Assembly: GCA_029256065.1 (NCBI GenBank)
Contig: JAQSYT010000002.1
Coordinates: forward strand, 1 to 53,549
DNA length: 53,549 bases
Direction of reading: 5' to 3'
Source of the DNA: Paenibacillaceae bacterium
Lineage (GTDB): Bacteria > Bacillota > Bacilli > Paenibacillales > NBRC-103111
Below, in pieces: positions 46,601-53,549 of the stretch. Under the pieces are notes generated by a model that saw nothing but the letters and a program-made list of their open reading frames with translations, made no database searches and was not told the DNA's origin. Position 1 is the stretch's first letter. Every line of letters starts with the position of its first letter. A program made the position numbers and the translations under genes.

Positions 46601-46752
46601 TCCGGCAAACCCAGCCCCCGCAGATCCATAACTCCCTTTTGTGCTGGCGGCGCGCTCCCATGCTCAACCAATCCTGTATATAACAACGTTACCAGCAGAA
46701 TAAGCGCTGCCGTAAGCGAAGTGATCCCAATCCATTTCCCTGCCGCTTTCAT
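43672..46752 (-). CDS. Hybrid sensor kinase with 7TMR-DISM input and two kinase modules
   Basis: A 1026-residue membrane kinase. After an N-terminal membrane segment (about 8-28) an extracellular galactose-binding-like DISMED2 domain (about 45-195) and seven transmembrane helices (about 205-420) form the 7TMR-DISM sensor. Then come HisKA with His445 (SHEIRTPLN) and a HATPase (N/G boxes, DTGAGI, GMGVGLYI), a receiver with Asp745 (LDVMMPD), and a second, LytS-type kinase with His836 (QIKPHFLYNALSS) and its own HATPase (FVENAIRHG, GTGIPEDV). Signals can therefore pass through an internal phosphorelay before reaching the SARP regulator, whose gene overlaps or abuts the stop codon. A sugar-like or cell-surface ligand is suggested by the DISMED2 domain. 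ATG 46752 is 36 bases downstream of a TATAAT box. Confidence 0.85.
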   Translation of the reverse strand: MKAAGKWIGITSLTAALILLVTLLYTGLVEHGSAPPAQKGVMDLRGLGLPERGMAQLSGEWEFVPDKLLEPGDPVFEQPGEAIYLETPWTWRGKHENGGVHAKGSGTYRLKVLVPADEAIYGIKITNIRMAHKLYINGHLEGGSGTPAYTREEHSPGNTPYTVFFQSDNDEIEIVIQVSNHVFFNGGIARPIQLGAQRDVMIQTALSLGGDLACVLIFTLVGIHQLLQYLPRREDRSYLYCGLFLVLIAIGQTMQDEKIAQRLLPQIPFDVIYKALDITIILSALVAVLLFSSLNSRMMSKRAQIILILPLVLCVGVIPFIPYHVFNDFKLYVMFYLAIVEFSMVLGMVRLYSRRQKGSYESKELLLFIAAVVCLLVYLVADSLAKESMMSSDFIGKMGAVLFTILMNILLAFRFARTMEETKSLTRQLTASNQAKDEFLIMTSHEIRTPLNAIMNITSHLMDDGEGALSAKQQQDLRLVKDTSVKLTMLMQDLIDVTRLRHGEMNMQITSVNVRSVAKLVLDILQFELAGKNVALLNEIPAALWVHADENRLRQVLYNLVHNAIKHTEAGSITLNSTVAGSAALITVEDTGAGITPEKQQRLLNKEDPFGYDSPAEGYTGMGVGLYICRKLAEGMNGSMDIEWSEPGRGTRMKISLPLEEAAVSVEDGGGAESPRRHSLQILEPLDIVGEHKQTILIVDDEPSNIYTLLNILRRHPYNLLSALSAKEALAQIARHPNIDLIILDVMMPDVSGIELCRMLREQHSILSLPILFATAKDRSQDVALGFAAGANDYVTKPFEGETMLARIQTLLAMKSAFQEAVRNELAFHQAQIKPHFLYNALSSVISFCYTDGEKAAYLLSRLSQYLRYILDMDRHELLVPLCRELELIEAYVEIERARFDDRFEFVSHVEKGLEEFPVPSLCIQPFVENAIRHGFFDQDGRGTVILTVDKVAEGVRVTIEDDGTGIPEDVLTRIAGPGKPGDGIGIGILNIRRRLESIPGAALQVASEPGRGTRIELRLPRDEEI

Positions 46753-46787
46753 ACTGCCGCCCCTCTATCAGATAAAAAATACACGCA

Positions 46788-46826
46788 ATTATATCATACG
46801 ATAGCAAGCTCACAAGAAACTCACAA
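46788..46826 (-). promoter_or_regulatory. Promoter of the kinase/regulator operon with 11-bp spaced heptamers
   Basis: Read on the minus strand, TATAAT (46788-46793), overlapped by a second possible -10 TATGAT (46793-46798), lies downstream of two direct copies of TTGTGAG at 46809-46815 and 46820-46826. The copies are spaced 11 bp, and the nearer one also overlaps a -35-like TTGTGA. The heptamer differs by one base from the TTTTGAG pair at the surface-operon promoter, which suggests autoregulation by the same response regulator. A separate palindrome ATGAAC-TTA-GTTCAT lies further up at 46860-46874; nothing else is clear up to 47002. Confidence 0.6.
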
Positions 46827-47002
46827 GGGCAATATATAACAATTTTCGACTTTTGCAAAATGAACTTAGTTCATCGGTCGCATACATAAAAGAAGAACTC
46901 AGAGGCATGGGGTTATCTGCCGGATTTTTGGTTGAAAGGAAGAAGCAATGTGGGGGTTAAACTGATGATTCGACAAAATCTGGTCAGGATGGCCCGGTCC
47001 TT

Positions 47003-47030
47003 TTGTCCATTCAGTGAACTTTCCTATATT
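47003..47030 (+). promoter_or_regulatory. Sigma-A promoter of the riboswitch/NlpC transcript
   Basis: TTGTCC (47003-47008) and TATATT (47025-47030) are separated by 16 bases. Transcription would begin near 47037, upstream of the complete c-di-AMP riboswitch. Confidence 0.55.
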
Positions 47031-47099
47031 CCTGAAGAAATCCTTATCTTTTTTTAAAGAGTGGAGGAGGAAATTGTCCTTGCGGGGAGAATATTTAGA

Positions 47100-47240
47100 C
47101 TTGGAAAAAATAACATGCCGAATTCCCGTTTATGGGAAACGGGGGAACCACTTTGGGTGAATTGGTCTCGCATCACAGTGACCATAGGGAACCTTCAACC
47201 GAACCCTTCAGCTAACCTCGCAGGCACCAGGAAGGGGCTT
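47100..47240 (+). promoter_or_regulatory. c-di-AMP riboswitch (ydaO-yuaA type)
   Basis: The leader carries the landmarks of the ydaO-yuaA RNA in order: GCCGAAT (about 47118), a CCGT...ACGGGGGAACCA hairpin, GGGTGAATTGGT, TAGGGAACCTTCAACCGAACCC, and CAGCTAACCTCGCAGGC. It ends only about 20 bases before the start codon of a cell-wall hydrolase, a classical target. Binding of c-di-AMP turns such genes off. There is no U-rich terminator after the aptamer; instead CAGG (47221-47224) can pair with CCTG around the GAAGGGG ribosome site, so control may be at translation. Confidence 0.88.
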
Positions 47241-47245
47241 ACCTG

Positions 47246-47731
47246 TTGTTTTCATTCATCAAGAAGTCTGTTGTTGCACTCGTCGCTGCCGTCATGCTGC
47301 TCAGTTTCTCGGCAGGCACCGCTTCGGCTGCCACCCCGCTGAACGAGCAAATCGACGCCCTAATTGGAACCCCTTACAAATCAGGGGGCACATCCACGAA
47401 GGGATTCGATTGTTCGGGCTTCACCCAGTACCTGTTCGCCCAGTTCAATTTTGAACTGTCCCGCAGCTCCGTTTCCCAGAATGATGAAGGCTATTGGATC
47501 CCTAAATCCGACCTTCGCCCCGGGGACCTGGTGTTCTTCAACACCAGCGGTAAAGGCATTTCGCATGTGGGCGTCTACATCGGCGACGGAATGTTTGCCC
47601 ATTCCGCCAGTGATGAGGGCGTAACCAAGAGCAGCCTGGATGAATCCTACTACAAGAAACGCTATGTTTCGGCCCGTCGCGTGCTGTGGGAAGAGCTCTA
47701 TACCCAAATGACCTCTGAACCCGCAGCGTAA
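47246..47731 (+). CDS. Secreted NlpC/P60 cell-wall endopeptidase
   Basis: A 161-residue exported cysteine peptidase. A signal peptide (about 1-28, TASA-A) is followed by one NlpC/P60 domain with catalytic Cys56 (FDCSGF), His107 (SHVGVYIG) and His119 as third polar residue. These enzymes cut peptidoglycan stem peptides, usually gamma-D-Glu-diaminopimelate bonds, during wall growth or remodelling. It has no LysM or SH3 binding domain. The start is TTG 47246 with AAGGGG eight bases upstream. It stands alone behind the c-di-AMP riboswitch and before a terminator, so its level should follow c-di-AMP and osmotic or wall stress. Confidence 0.88.
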   Translation: MFSFIKKSVVALVAAVMLLSFSAGTASAATPLNEQIDALIGTPYKSGGTSTKGFDCSGFTQYLFAQFNFELSRSSVSQNDEGYWIPKSDLRPGDLVFFNTSGKGISHVGVYIGDGMFAHSASDEGVTKSSLDESYYKKRYVSARRVLWEELYTQMTSEPAA

Positions 47732-47751
47732 CGTTGATTACCTAACCTTTC

Positions 47752-47797
47752 AAGCGAGCCCTGCCGTGATTGATCTCCGGCGGGGTTCGTTATTTTT
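47752..47797 (+). terminator. Terminator after the NlpC/P60 gene
   Basis: An AGCGAGCCCTGCCG arm (from about 47753) pairs, with some G-T pairs, with CCGGCGGGGTTCGTT, followed by ATTTTTT. Confidence 0.75.
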
Positions 47798-47830
47798 TAC
47801 CCCTATAATCTGTAGACGAAACAGGTCCAT

Positions 47831-47847
47831 TTAGGACCTGGTCTTGA
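47831..47847 (+). promoter_or_regulatory. FapR-like operator and palindrome at the fabV promoter
   Basis: TTAGGACCTGGTCTTGA matches about 13 of 17 positions of the FapR site TTAGTACCTGGTACTAA as I recall it, including the ACCTGGT core, and overlaps the -35 of the fabV promoter. The same place holds a perfect inverted repeat, CAGGTCC (47822-47828) and GGACCTG (47834-47840). FapR is the malonyl-CoA-responsive repressor of fatty-acid genes, so the context fits, but another repressor could use the palindrome. Confidence 0.45.
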
Positions 47848-47872
47848 AAAACTCCTCGCTAACATATATATT
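47844..47872 (+). promoter_or_regulatory. Sigma-A promoter of fabV
   Basis: TTGAAA (47844-47849), a 17-base spacer and TATATT (47867-47872) lie 48 bases upstream of the fabV start. Confidence 0.6.
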
Positions 47873-47920
47873 ATGAAGGACAAGGAATACCACATGATTT
47901 CAGGGAGGAACTCCTGCCAT

Positions 47921-49099
47921 ATGATCATTAAACCGAAAATACGCGGCTTTATCTGCACCACTGCCCATCCGGAAGGCTGTGCCGAAAGTGTTCGGCGCCA
48001 AATTGCTGCCGTACAGGCCCGAAAGCCTGTGGCGGGGGCCAAAAAAGTGCTGGTAATCGGAGCATCCACCGGCTATGGCCTGGCATCGCGAATCGCCGCC
48101 GCCTTCGGTATGGGCGCTGATACTGTCGGGCTGTTTTTTGAACGCCCGGCGACAGATGACCGGACAGCCACCGCCGGCTGGTACAACACCGCCGCCTTCG
48201 AGAAGGCTGCGCGTGAAGCGGGTCTTGTGGCGGAAAGCCTGAACGGCGATGCCTTCTCCCAAGCAATAAAGGAAGAGGCCGTACGTCTTGTCCGGGAGAA
48301 GCTGGGCAAGGTGGATATGGTCGTCTACAGTGTAGCGGCACCGCGCAGAACAGATCCGGTCAGCGGCGAGGTGTATACCTCTGTGCTGAAGCCCATCGGG
48401 CAGGCATTCGCCAATAAATCTGTGAATGTGCAGAACGGTGTGGTCAACGAGGTGACAATGGAGCCCGCCAGCGATGAGGAAATCCGGCATACCACCAAGG
48501 TGATGGGCGGCGAGGACTGGAGCCTGTGGATGCAGCTTCTGGCCAAGGAGGATCTCCTGGCTGACAATGTGATCACCCTCGCCTATTCCTACATCGGACC
48601 GGAGGTTACCCACGCCATTTACAAGGAGGGGACCATCGGCCGTGCCAAGGAGGATCTGGAGGTCGCTGCCCGCCAGCTTACAGCAGAGCTTGCCCCATAT
48701 AACGGCAAAGCGTATGTCTCCGTCAACAAAGCGCTTGTGACCCAAGCCAGCTCGGCTATTCCCGTAGTGCCCCTGTACATTTCCCTTCTGTACAAGCAGA
48801 TGAAGGCCATGGGAACCCATGAGGGCTGCATCGAGCAAATGGCCCGCATGATGGAACGGATTTATGGAGCGGACGGAGAAGTTCTTACGGATACCGAAGG
48901 CCGCATCCGGATGGACGATTGGGAAATGGACACAAGCATTCAGTCCGAAATCAATAAGGCATGGTCTGCCGTCTCCACCGAAACCCTGCCGGAGCTGGGA
49001 GATCTGGAGGGGTACCGGCAGGATTTCCTGCAGCTCTTCGGCTTCGGCTTCGACAATGTGGATTATGAGGCAGATGTCAATCCTAACGTGCAGCTGTAA
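47921..49099 (+). CDS. fabV: Trans-2-enoyl-ACP reductase FabV (NADH-dependent)
   Basis: A 392-residue cytoplasmic enzyme of the last step of fatty-acid elongation, reducing trans-2-enoyl-ACP (or -CoA) with NADH. It begins with the canonical MIIKPKIRGFICTTAHPEGC and carries the Rossmann motif GASTGYG (47-53) and the FabV active site Tyr234-X8-Lys243, the spacing that separates FabV from FabI (Y-X6-K). FabV enzymes are usually insensitive to triclosan. The start ATG 47921 is taken from the conserved N-terminus; GGGAGG is 12 bases upstream, a long spacing, and the 16-codon in-frame extension has no family match. It is a single-gene unit with its own promoter and terminator. Confidence 0.93.
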   Translation: MIIKPKIRGFICTTAHPEGCAESVRRQIAAVQARKPVAGAKKVLVIGASTGYGLASRIAAAFGMGADTVGLFFERPATDDRTATAGWYNTAAFEKAAREAGLVAESLNGDAFSQAIKEEAVRLVREKLGKVDMVVYSVAAPRRTDPVSGEVYTSVLKPIGQAFANKSVNVQNGVVNEVTMEPASDEEIRHTTKVMGGEDWSLWMQLLAKEDLLADNVITLAYSYIGPEVTHAIYKEGTIGRAKEDLEVAARQLTAELAPYNGKAYVSVNKALVTQASSAIPVVPLYISLLYKQMKAMGTHEGCIEQMARMMERIYGADGEVLTDTEGRIRMDDWEMDTSIQSEINKAWSAVSTETLPELGDLEGYRQDFLQLFGFGFDNVDYEADVNPNVQL

Positions 49100-49146
49100 A
49101 GCCGTTTTGCAAGGCCTTGGCTGCCGCAATGCCTGGCTTGTGAAGG

Positions 49147-49190
49147 AACGTCCCCGCTTGGCCTTATCCGGCCTGGCGCGGGGCGTTTTT
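49147..49190 (+). terminator. Terminator after fabV
   Basis: An ACGTCCCCGC arm (49148-49157) pairs with GCGCGGGGCGT (49177-49186), enclosing a GGCC...GGCC inner stem, and is followed by five T. Confidence 0.8.
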
Positions 49191-49283
49191 GCCTATTCAA
49201 AAATTCCACTTAGCAGAATTCTTTTCCCTTTTGCAGGCTCATAAGTATGAGGGAAGCTTGCATATGACGAAAAGGGTGAGAAC

Positions 49284-52200
49284 ATGCCGTTTCCGAGCAA
49301 TGTCCAATTTACGCCCATTACGGTAGGAGGCGTCCCACCCACAGGCAATGCGGATGCCGCATTTCCCGCCAGCCTGGATATCGTGGGCAACAGCCAGTTT
49401 CCTCCGGCGTATTTTGCGTATGACGGAAGGAATGTGTATTTCCGCTTCCGCCTGAGGGGCGATCCGCGCTCCCGGAGCGGTTTTCTGAATCAAACCTGGG
49501 GAGTACTGCTGGATTTAAACAACAACCCGTCCAGCTATGAATGGATGTTCACGCTGAACGGGGGCACCAGCCAGATTAACCTGATCCAGAACACCTCAGT
49601 GGGCAGCGATCCCCTGAATGATCCGGCGGAGCGGAACAACTTCTCCCGCCCAGTGAACAATTTTGACCTGGCCCGGGCCACACCAACCCAGGACGGGTCC
49701 AATTTTGGCGGACAGGAAAATTACTTCCTGGACTATTTTGTGGACCAGGGCACCTTCTTCAGCCAGCTTGTCATCAACGCCAATACTGTGATCCGCATCC
49801 TCTTCTTTACCTCAACGCTTGCTAATCAGGTAAACCGCGACCATCTCCCGTTTTCCGATCCCGTGACACTGAATCAGGCCAATGTGCGCGCCCAGCTGTC
49901 TGTCTCCCAAGCTCTGATTGACCCTCCATCTGTTATTCCCTCAGGCAGCATTGCCAGCTTAAACGGAAGGTTCACCGTACGGAATGCAGGGTCAAGCGCC
50001 GCCTCTGCGGTGTTCGCCACGGTTTCCTTCCTGCCGGACAGGGTGGACTCTTTCCGGATTACGTCGGTTAATATCGGCAATGCCAATTTCAATGCACTGA
50101 CGGCTGTGCTTAGCTGGAACATCGGCACCCTGGCAAGCGGCGCCACGGTGGAGCTTACCTACAACCTGGGAGCGGTTTTCGGCCAGGCGGGAACCCGGCC
50201 GTTCAATTCCTTTGTCGTAACCGGAATCGACCAGTTCACCGGCAATATGCTGCCGAACATAACCGGTTCGCTGGAGATAACCGTCCAGGCCGGAGGCAGT
50301 CTCTCGGGCATTGTGCAGAACAATAACGGGTTGCCCCAGCCAGGTGTTGCCGTTGCGCTGACTGCCCAGGGCGGCAGCGCCCCCGCTGCGTCCACCTCCA
50401 CCAACAGCGATGGCGTATACAGCCTGATCGGCCTGCCGCCGGGCAATTACACGGCAGCCTTCAGCAACCCGCTGTTTCTGCCCCAGACTATTGCTGTGGC
50501 CGTTGCCGCCAACACAGGGACTGTGTTGAACGTGCTGCTGCAGCCCTTACCCGCTACCCTGCAGGGGACCGTAACCTCTGCACTGGACGGGGCTCCCATC
50601 CAGGGAGCAGTACTGAATGTGTCCAACCAGAGCAATGTGAGAATCGCCACCGTTGCCACGGATGCCACCGGTCAATACAGCATCGGCAATTTGCCCCCCG
50701 GCACCTCCATTTCGTTGACCGTGGCCGCTGCCAACTTCCAATTGCAGAGTACGGATTTTTTCCTGGAGCCGGGTGTGACCAGGGTATTTAATGCCGCTCT
50801 TGCTCCCAGTCCCACAAGCGTATCCGGCACCGTCATTGGAGCAGGAGGCGGGCCCATTGCCGGAGCCACCGTTACGCTTTTGGACCGGAACAGCAATGTG
50901 CAGGCGGAGACGGTAACCGGGGCAACCGGCCAATATACCATCAATTCGCTTGTTCCCGGAGTGGGCTATTTGCTACGGGCAACCGCACCTGCCTTCGAAA
51001 CCTCTCTTGCCGGAATCCAGACCCTTCCCGGAGAGGCGGCCACGCTGAATTTTACCCTGCAGCCTTCTCCGGGCAGTATATCCGGAACTGTGACAGAGGA
51101 GGGAACCGGCCTGCCCTTGGAGGGTGTTTCCATACGGATATATGACAGCCGGGATCTCACAGTAATGACCACGATTACGGATGTCAACGGCCAATATACC
51201 GTTACATCCCTTCCCCCGGATTCCTATACACTGCTGTTCTCCTCTGCCGCATTTGCCGCCCGGACCATAGGAGCAACCGTACGTCCAGGGGAAAATACCG
51301 TTGTCAATGTTCTGCTGGTACGGCTTACCGGCTCGCTGGAGGGTACTGTCAGAACCACTGGCGGGCAGCCGGTTGCCGGCGTCAGCGTATCCGTTATTGA
51401 CAACGGAACAGTGGTGGCCCGGGATACCACCGATGCCGACGGCGAATTTATGATGTCCGGTCTTTTTCCCAAAAGCTATACCGTCAATGCGGCGGCAGAA
51501 GGCTTTGCCACCAAAACACTGGGTGTCTTCATCCGCCCGCTGGAAACCTCTGTGCTGGAATTTGTGCTGGAGGCCACTACAGGTATAATCCGGGGCACAG
51601 TAACCAACAGCGCCGGGGCTCTGCTGACAGGCGCCCTGATCGGCTTAAACAGCAATCTGCTTGGTATTTCCATGCTGCGGGAGCGCACTGTTACCAATAA
51701 TCAGGGGGTATTTATCCTGCAGGGCATTGCACCCGGGGATTATATGCTGAGTGTCACGCTCCGGGGATTCCAGAATGCCATCGTCAGCACAAGCGTCCTG
51801 GCGGACACGGTGACGATTCTATCTATTTCCCTTCTCCCCAACCCGGGCTCCATCCGGGGAACGGTGGTGGACGATGAGGGTGTGCCCATTTCGCCAGCCG
51901 TATCTGTCAATATCCGGATTAACGATGCAAACGGCGGACTTGCCGCCACACCAGCGGTGGATTCGGCCAGCCAATTCCGTGCGGATGATCTGGCACCCGG
52001 GACTTATTCGGTTTATGCCGCGGCTGCAGGATACCGGACGGAGAGTGCGACGGTTACCGTCACTTCCGGAGTGGAAACGGCTACGACGATCGTGCTGGCG
52101 CCGCTTCCCGGCTCGATTCAAGGAACCATTGCCGACAGACAAACCAGCCTGCCTATAGGGGGAGCCCTGATTAAGGCTGTCACCCAAAACGGCATCATCC

Positions 52201-53549
52201 TGGGCATCGCCATGACGGACCAGAACGGATTTTATCAAATTGACGGATTGCGTCCGGGCAGCTATGTGGTCCTTACCCAAGCTCAAAACTACAACATTGG
52301 GCAGACAGGTGCCATCATCAAGCCCGATACCGTCACCCAAACCGATATCCTGCTGGATCAGCTGCCAGGGAGTATCGAAGGCAGGGTGGAGCCGGCAATT
52401 CCACGGATTCTGATCCAGCTGTACACGCTGCAAAATACGCCCATCAGCTCCGTCTACTCCCAAGAGGACGGCACTTTCCGCTTCACCAATTTGGCCGCCG
52501 CCCAGTATATTCTGAATGCCCATGCCCTTGCCTACTCATCCGGTCCCGTGGGCGCTCTGGTATCTCCCGGGCAAACGGCCAGCTGTGTGATCCAGCTGTT
52601 TCCCAACCCGGGAACCGTGTCCGGGAGAGCCACCGCCACAGACGGCCGTCCCCTGCCCAATGCCGTAGTCCTCGTCCTTGACCGGAATGAGTCTCCGCGG
52701 GGGAGGGCACAGACGGATAGCGCCGGCCGCTATTTCATCGGAGAGCTTCCTGCAGGTATTCTCAGCCTGGTGGCCTCCGCCCCCGGCTTTGCATCAGAGT
52801 CTGCTGCGGTCCAGCTTCAGCCAGGGCAGGTGCTGGAGAATATCGACTTTGCCCTTCCCCCCAATCCCGGTGGGATAAGCGGTCTTGTGACCGACCTGGC
52901 TACCGATCTGCCCATTAATGGCGCCGAGGTAAATGTGCGGTTTTCCGAAGCCTCCGGTTTAAGCATAGCAGCGGTAACCACCAGCCAATTCGGCGAATTC
53001 CTCGTGAATGATCTGGCCCCTTCCTCCTATGCGCTGACGGTGTTTGCGCCAGGTTATCAAACGGGCTTTATCGGGGCTATTGTGGAAAGTGGCCAGACTA
53101 CCAGCGCTTCCGTTATGCTGGCTGCTCTGCCCGCATCTATCCGGGGCCAGGTATTGACGGTGGATGGCGCTGAATTGACCAGCAATAATACCTATATCAA
53201 GCTGTTTACCTCCAGCGGCACCCTGATTCAGACTCTGTTTGCCGACAGCAACGGCCGTTTTCTTGTTGAAGACCTGGCCCCGGATATTTATACCCTCAGC
53301 GCCACTGCCGAAGGCCATGCCACTGACTCCCAGACAGTTTTGCTGGCGCCGGGAGAATTAAAAATGGTGGTGTTCCGCCTGGTGCCTGTGGTGTCCTTTG
53401 TCAGCGGTCTGGTAACGGACGCGGTCACCCGCCTTCCCATAGTGGGCGCTCTGGTCACTGTAAACAGCCGGACTACGCTGCCCATCGACACAACCTTCAC
53501 CGACCAGCTGGGCCAGTTTATGTTCGACTCCATCTCGGCGGGAAGACGG
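49284..53549 (+). CDS. Very long carboxypeptidase-regulatory-like repeat protein, 3' end missing
   Basis: The frame stays open from ATG 49284 to the window edge: 1422 codons, incomplete at the C-terminus. AGGGTGA lies five bases upstream. Residues 1-200 form a beta-rich N-terminal domain (MPFPSNVQFTPITVGG, later WGVLLDLNNNP and YFLDYFVDQG); about 205-335 is a DUF11-like Ig module. From about 336 to the end there are 13 carboxypeptidase-regulatory-like repeats of 80-90 residues, each starting PGSI-x-GTV and containing a DA-x-GQY-x-I-x-x-LPPG loop; the last is cut. There is no signal peptide or membrane segment, odd for a protein of this kind, which is normally extracellular. It may leave by another route, be released on lysis, or sit on the spore surface. 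Function unknown. Confidence 0.8.
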   Translation, partial: MPFPSNVQFTPITVGGVPPTGNADAAFPASLDIVGNSQFPPAYFAYDGRNVYFRFRLRGDPRSRSGFLNQTWGVLLDLNNNPSSYEWMFTLNGGTSQINLIQNTSVGSDPLNDPAERNNFSRPVNNFDLARATPTQDGSNFGGQENYFLDYFVDQGTFFSQLVINANTVIRILFFTSTLANQVNRDHLPFSDPVTLNQANVRAQLSVSQALIDPPSVIPSGSIASLNGRFTVRNAGSSAASAVFATVSFLPDRVDSFRITSVNIGNANFNALTAVLSWNIGTLASGATVELTYNLGAVFGQAGTRPFNSFVVTGIDQFTGNMLPNITGSLEITVQAGGSLSGIVQNNNGLPQPGVAVALTAQGGSAPAASTSTNSDGVYSLIGLPPGNYTAAFSNPLFLPQTIAVAVAANTGTVLNVLLQPLPATLQGTVTSALDGAPIQGAVLNVSNQSNVRIATVATDATGQYSIGNLPPGTSISLTVAAANFQLQSTDFFLEPGVTRVFNAALAPSPTSVSGTVIGAGGGPIAGATVTLLDRNSNVQAETVTGATGQYTINSLVPGVGYLLRATAPAFETSLAGIQTLPGEAATLNFTLQPSPGSISGTVTEEGTGLPLEGVSIRIYDSRDLTVMTTITDVNGQYTVTSLPPDSYTLLFSSAAFAARTIGATVRPGENTVVNVLLVRLTGSLEGTVRTTGGQPVAGVSVSVIDNGTVVARDTTDADGEFMMSGLFPKSYTVNAAAEGFATKTLGVFIRPLETSVLEFVLEATTGIIRGTVTNSAGALLTGALIGLNSNLLGISMLRERTVTNNQGVFILQGIAPGDYMLSVTLRGFQNAIVSTSVLADTVTILSISLLPNPGSIRGTVVDDEGVPISPAVSVNIRINDANGGLAATPAVDSASQFRADDLAPGTYSVYAAAAGYRTESATVTVTSGVETATTIVLAPLPGSIQGTIADRQTSLPIGGALIKAVTQNGIILGIAMTDQNGFYQIDGLRPGSYVVLTQAQNYNIGQTGAIIKPDTVTQTDILLDQLPGSIEGRVEPAIPRILIQLYTLQNTPISSVYSQEDGTFRFTNLAAAQYILNAHALAYSSGPVGALVSPGQTASCVIQLFPNPGTVSGRATATDGRPLPNAVVLVLDRNESPRGRAQTDSAGRYFIGELPAGILSLVASAPGFASESAAVQLQPGQVLENIDFALPPNPGGISGLVTDLATDLPINGAEVNVRFSEASGLSIAAVTTSQFGEFLVNDLAPSSYALTVFAPGYQTGFIGAIVESGQTTSASVMLAALPASIRGQVLTVDGAELTSNNTYIKLFTSSGTLIQTLFADSNGRFLVEDLAPDIYTLSATAEGHATDSQTVLLAPGELKMVVFRLVPVVSFVSGLVTDAVTRLPIVGALVTVNSRTTLPIDTTFTDQLGQFMFDSISAGRR

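Noticed and set aside
47900-49129. 409-codon minus-strand frame over fabV
   Set aside because: Mirror frame of fabV produced by GC-rich codon third positions; no ribosome site or domain, whereas fabV has its full active site.
49230-49283. Sporulation sigma-E or sigma-K promoter before the carboxypeptidase-regulatory repeat gene
   Set aside because: CATAAGTAT at about 49240 resembles CATANNNTA but is off by one, and no matching -35 lies at the right distance.

Overview
The window looks like chromosome of a moderately GC-rich endospore-forming Bacillota close to Paenibacillus. The evidence is strong AGGAGG-type ribosome sites, frequent GTG/TTG starts, giant SLH-domain surface proteins, AraC-family regulators beside sugar-type ABC transporters, a ydaO-type (c-di-AMP) leader before an NlpC/P60 hydrolase, FabV, and a pbpG/ywhD neighbourhood as in Bacillus. 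No tRNA, rRNA, CRISPR array, prophage or insertion sequence was seen.

Layout. 1-1234: the first codons of a beta-1,3-galactosyl-N-acetylhexosamine phosphorylase diverge from an AraC regulator, with a cre-like box between them. 1343-7395: a class A penicillin-binding protein (pbpG-like), a cluster of short dispersed repeats, ywhD, an unknown lipoprotein and an XRE/TPR-type regulator. 7531-15989: a sulfonate locus with a sigma-A promoter, a CymR-like operator, a structured leader, an SsuD-type monooxygenase, a complete sugar-type (CUT1) importer without ATPase, an AraC regulator fused to a degenerate aminoglycoside-kinase domain, a radical-SAM-like protein with unusual cysteine spacing, and, beyond a repeat-filled gap, a split-barrel flavoprotein candidate. 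16102-18988: an M1 metallopeptidase and a polytopic membrane protein.

18996-46826 (minus strand): a hybrid two-module histidine kinase, a response regulator with a SARP-type output, then a 23-kb unit encoding a trypsin-like exported protease and three very large secreted proteins (1789, 2530 and 3174 residues). The last two carry C-terminal SLH anchors. The kinase promoter and the protease/surface-gene promoter share a heptamer TTKTGAG repeated at 11-bp spacing upstream of the -10. That is the site geometry known for SARP regulators, so the two-component system is a good candidate controller of itself and of the surface operon.

47003-53549: a c-di-AMP riboswitch with an NlpC/P60 hydrolase, fabV behind a FapR-like box, and the 5' part of a very long protein made of carboxypeptidase-regulatory-like repeats, cut by the window edge.

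The two most unusual systems are the sulfonate/CUT1 operon with its AraC-pseudokinase and radical-SAM partner, and the SARP two-component system with the giant surface operon. Functions beyond family level are inference; no database search was run.
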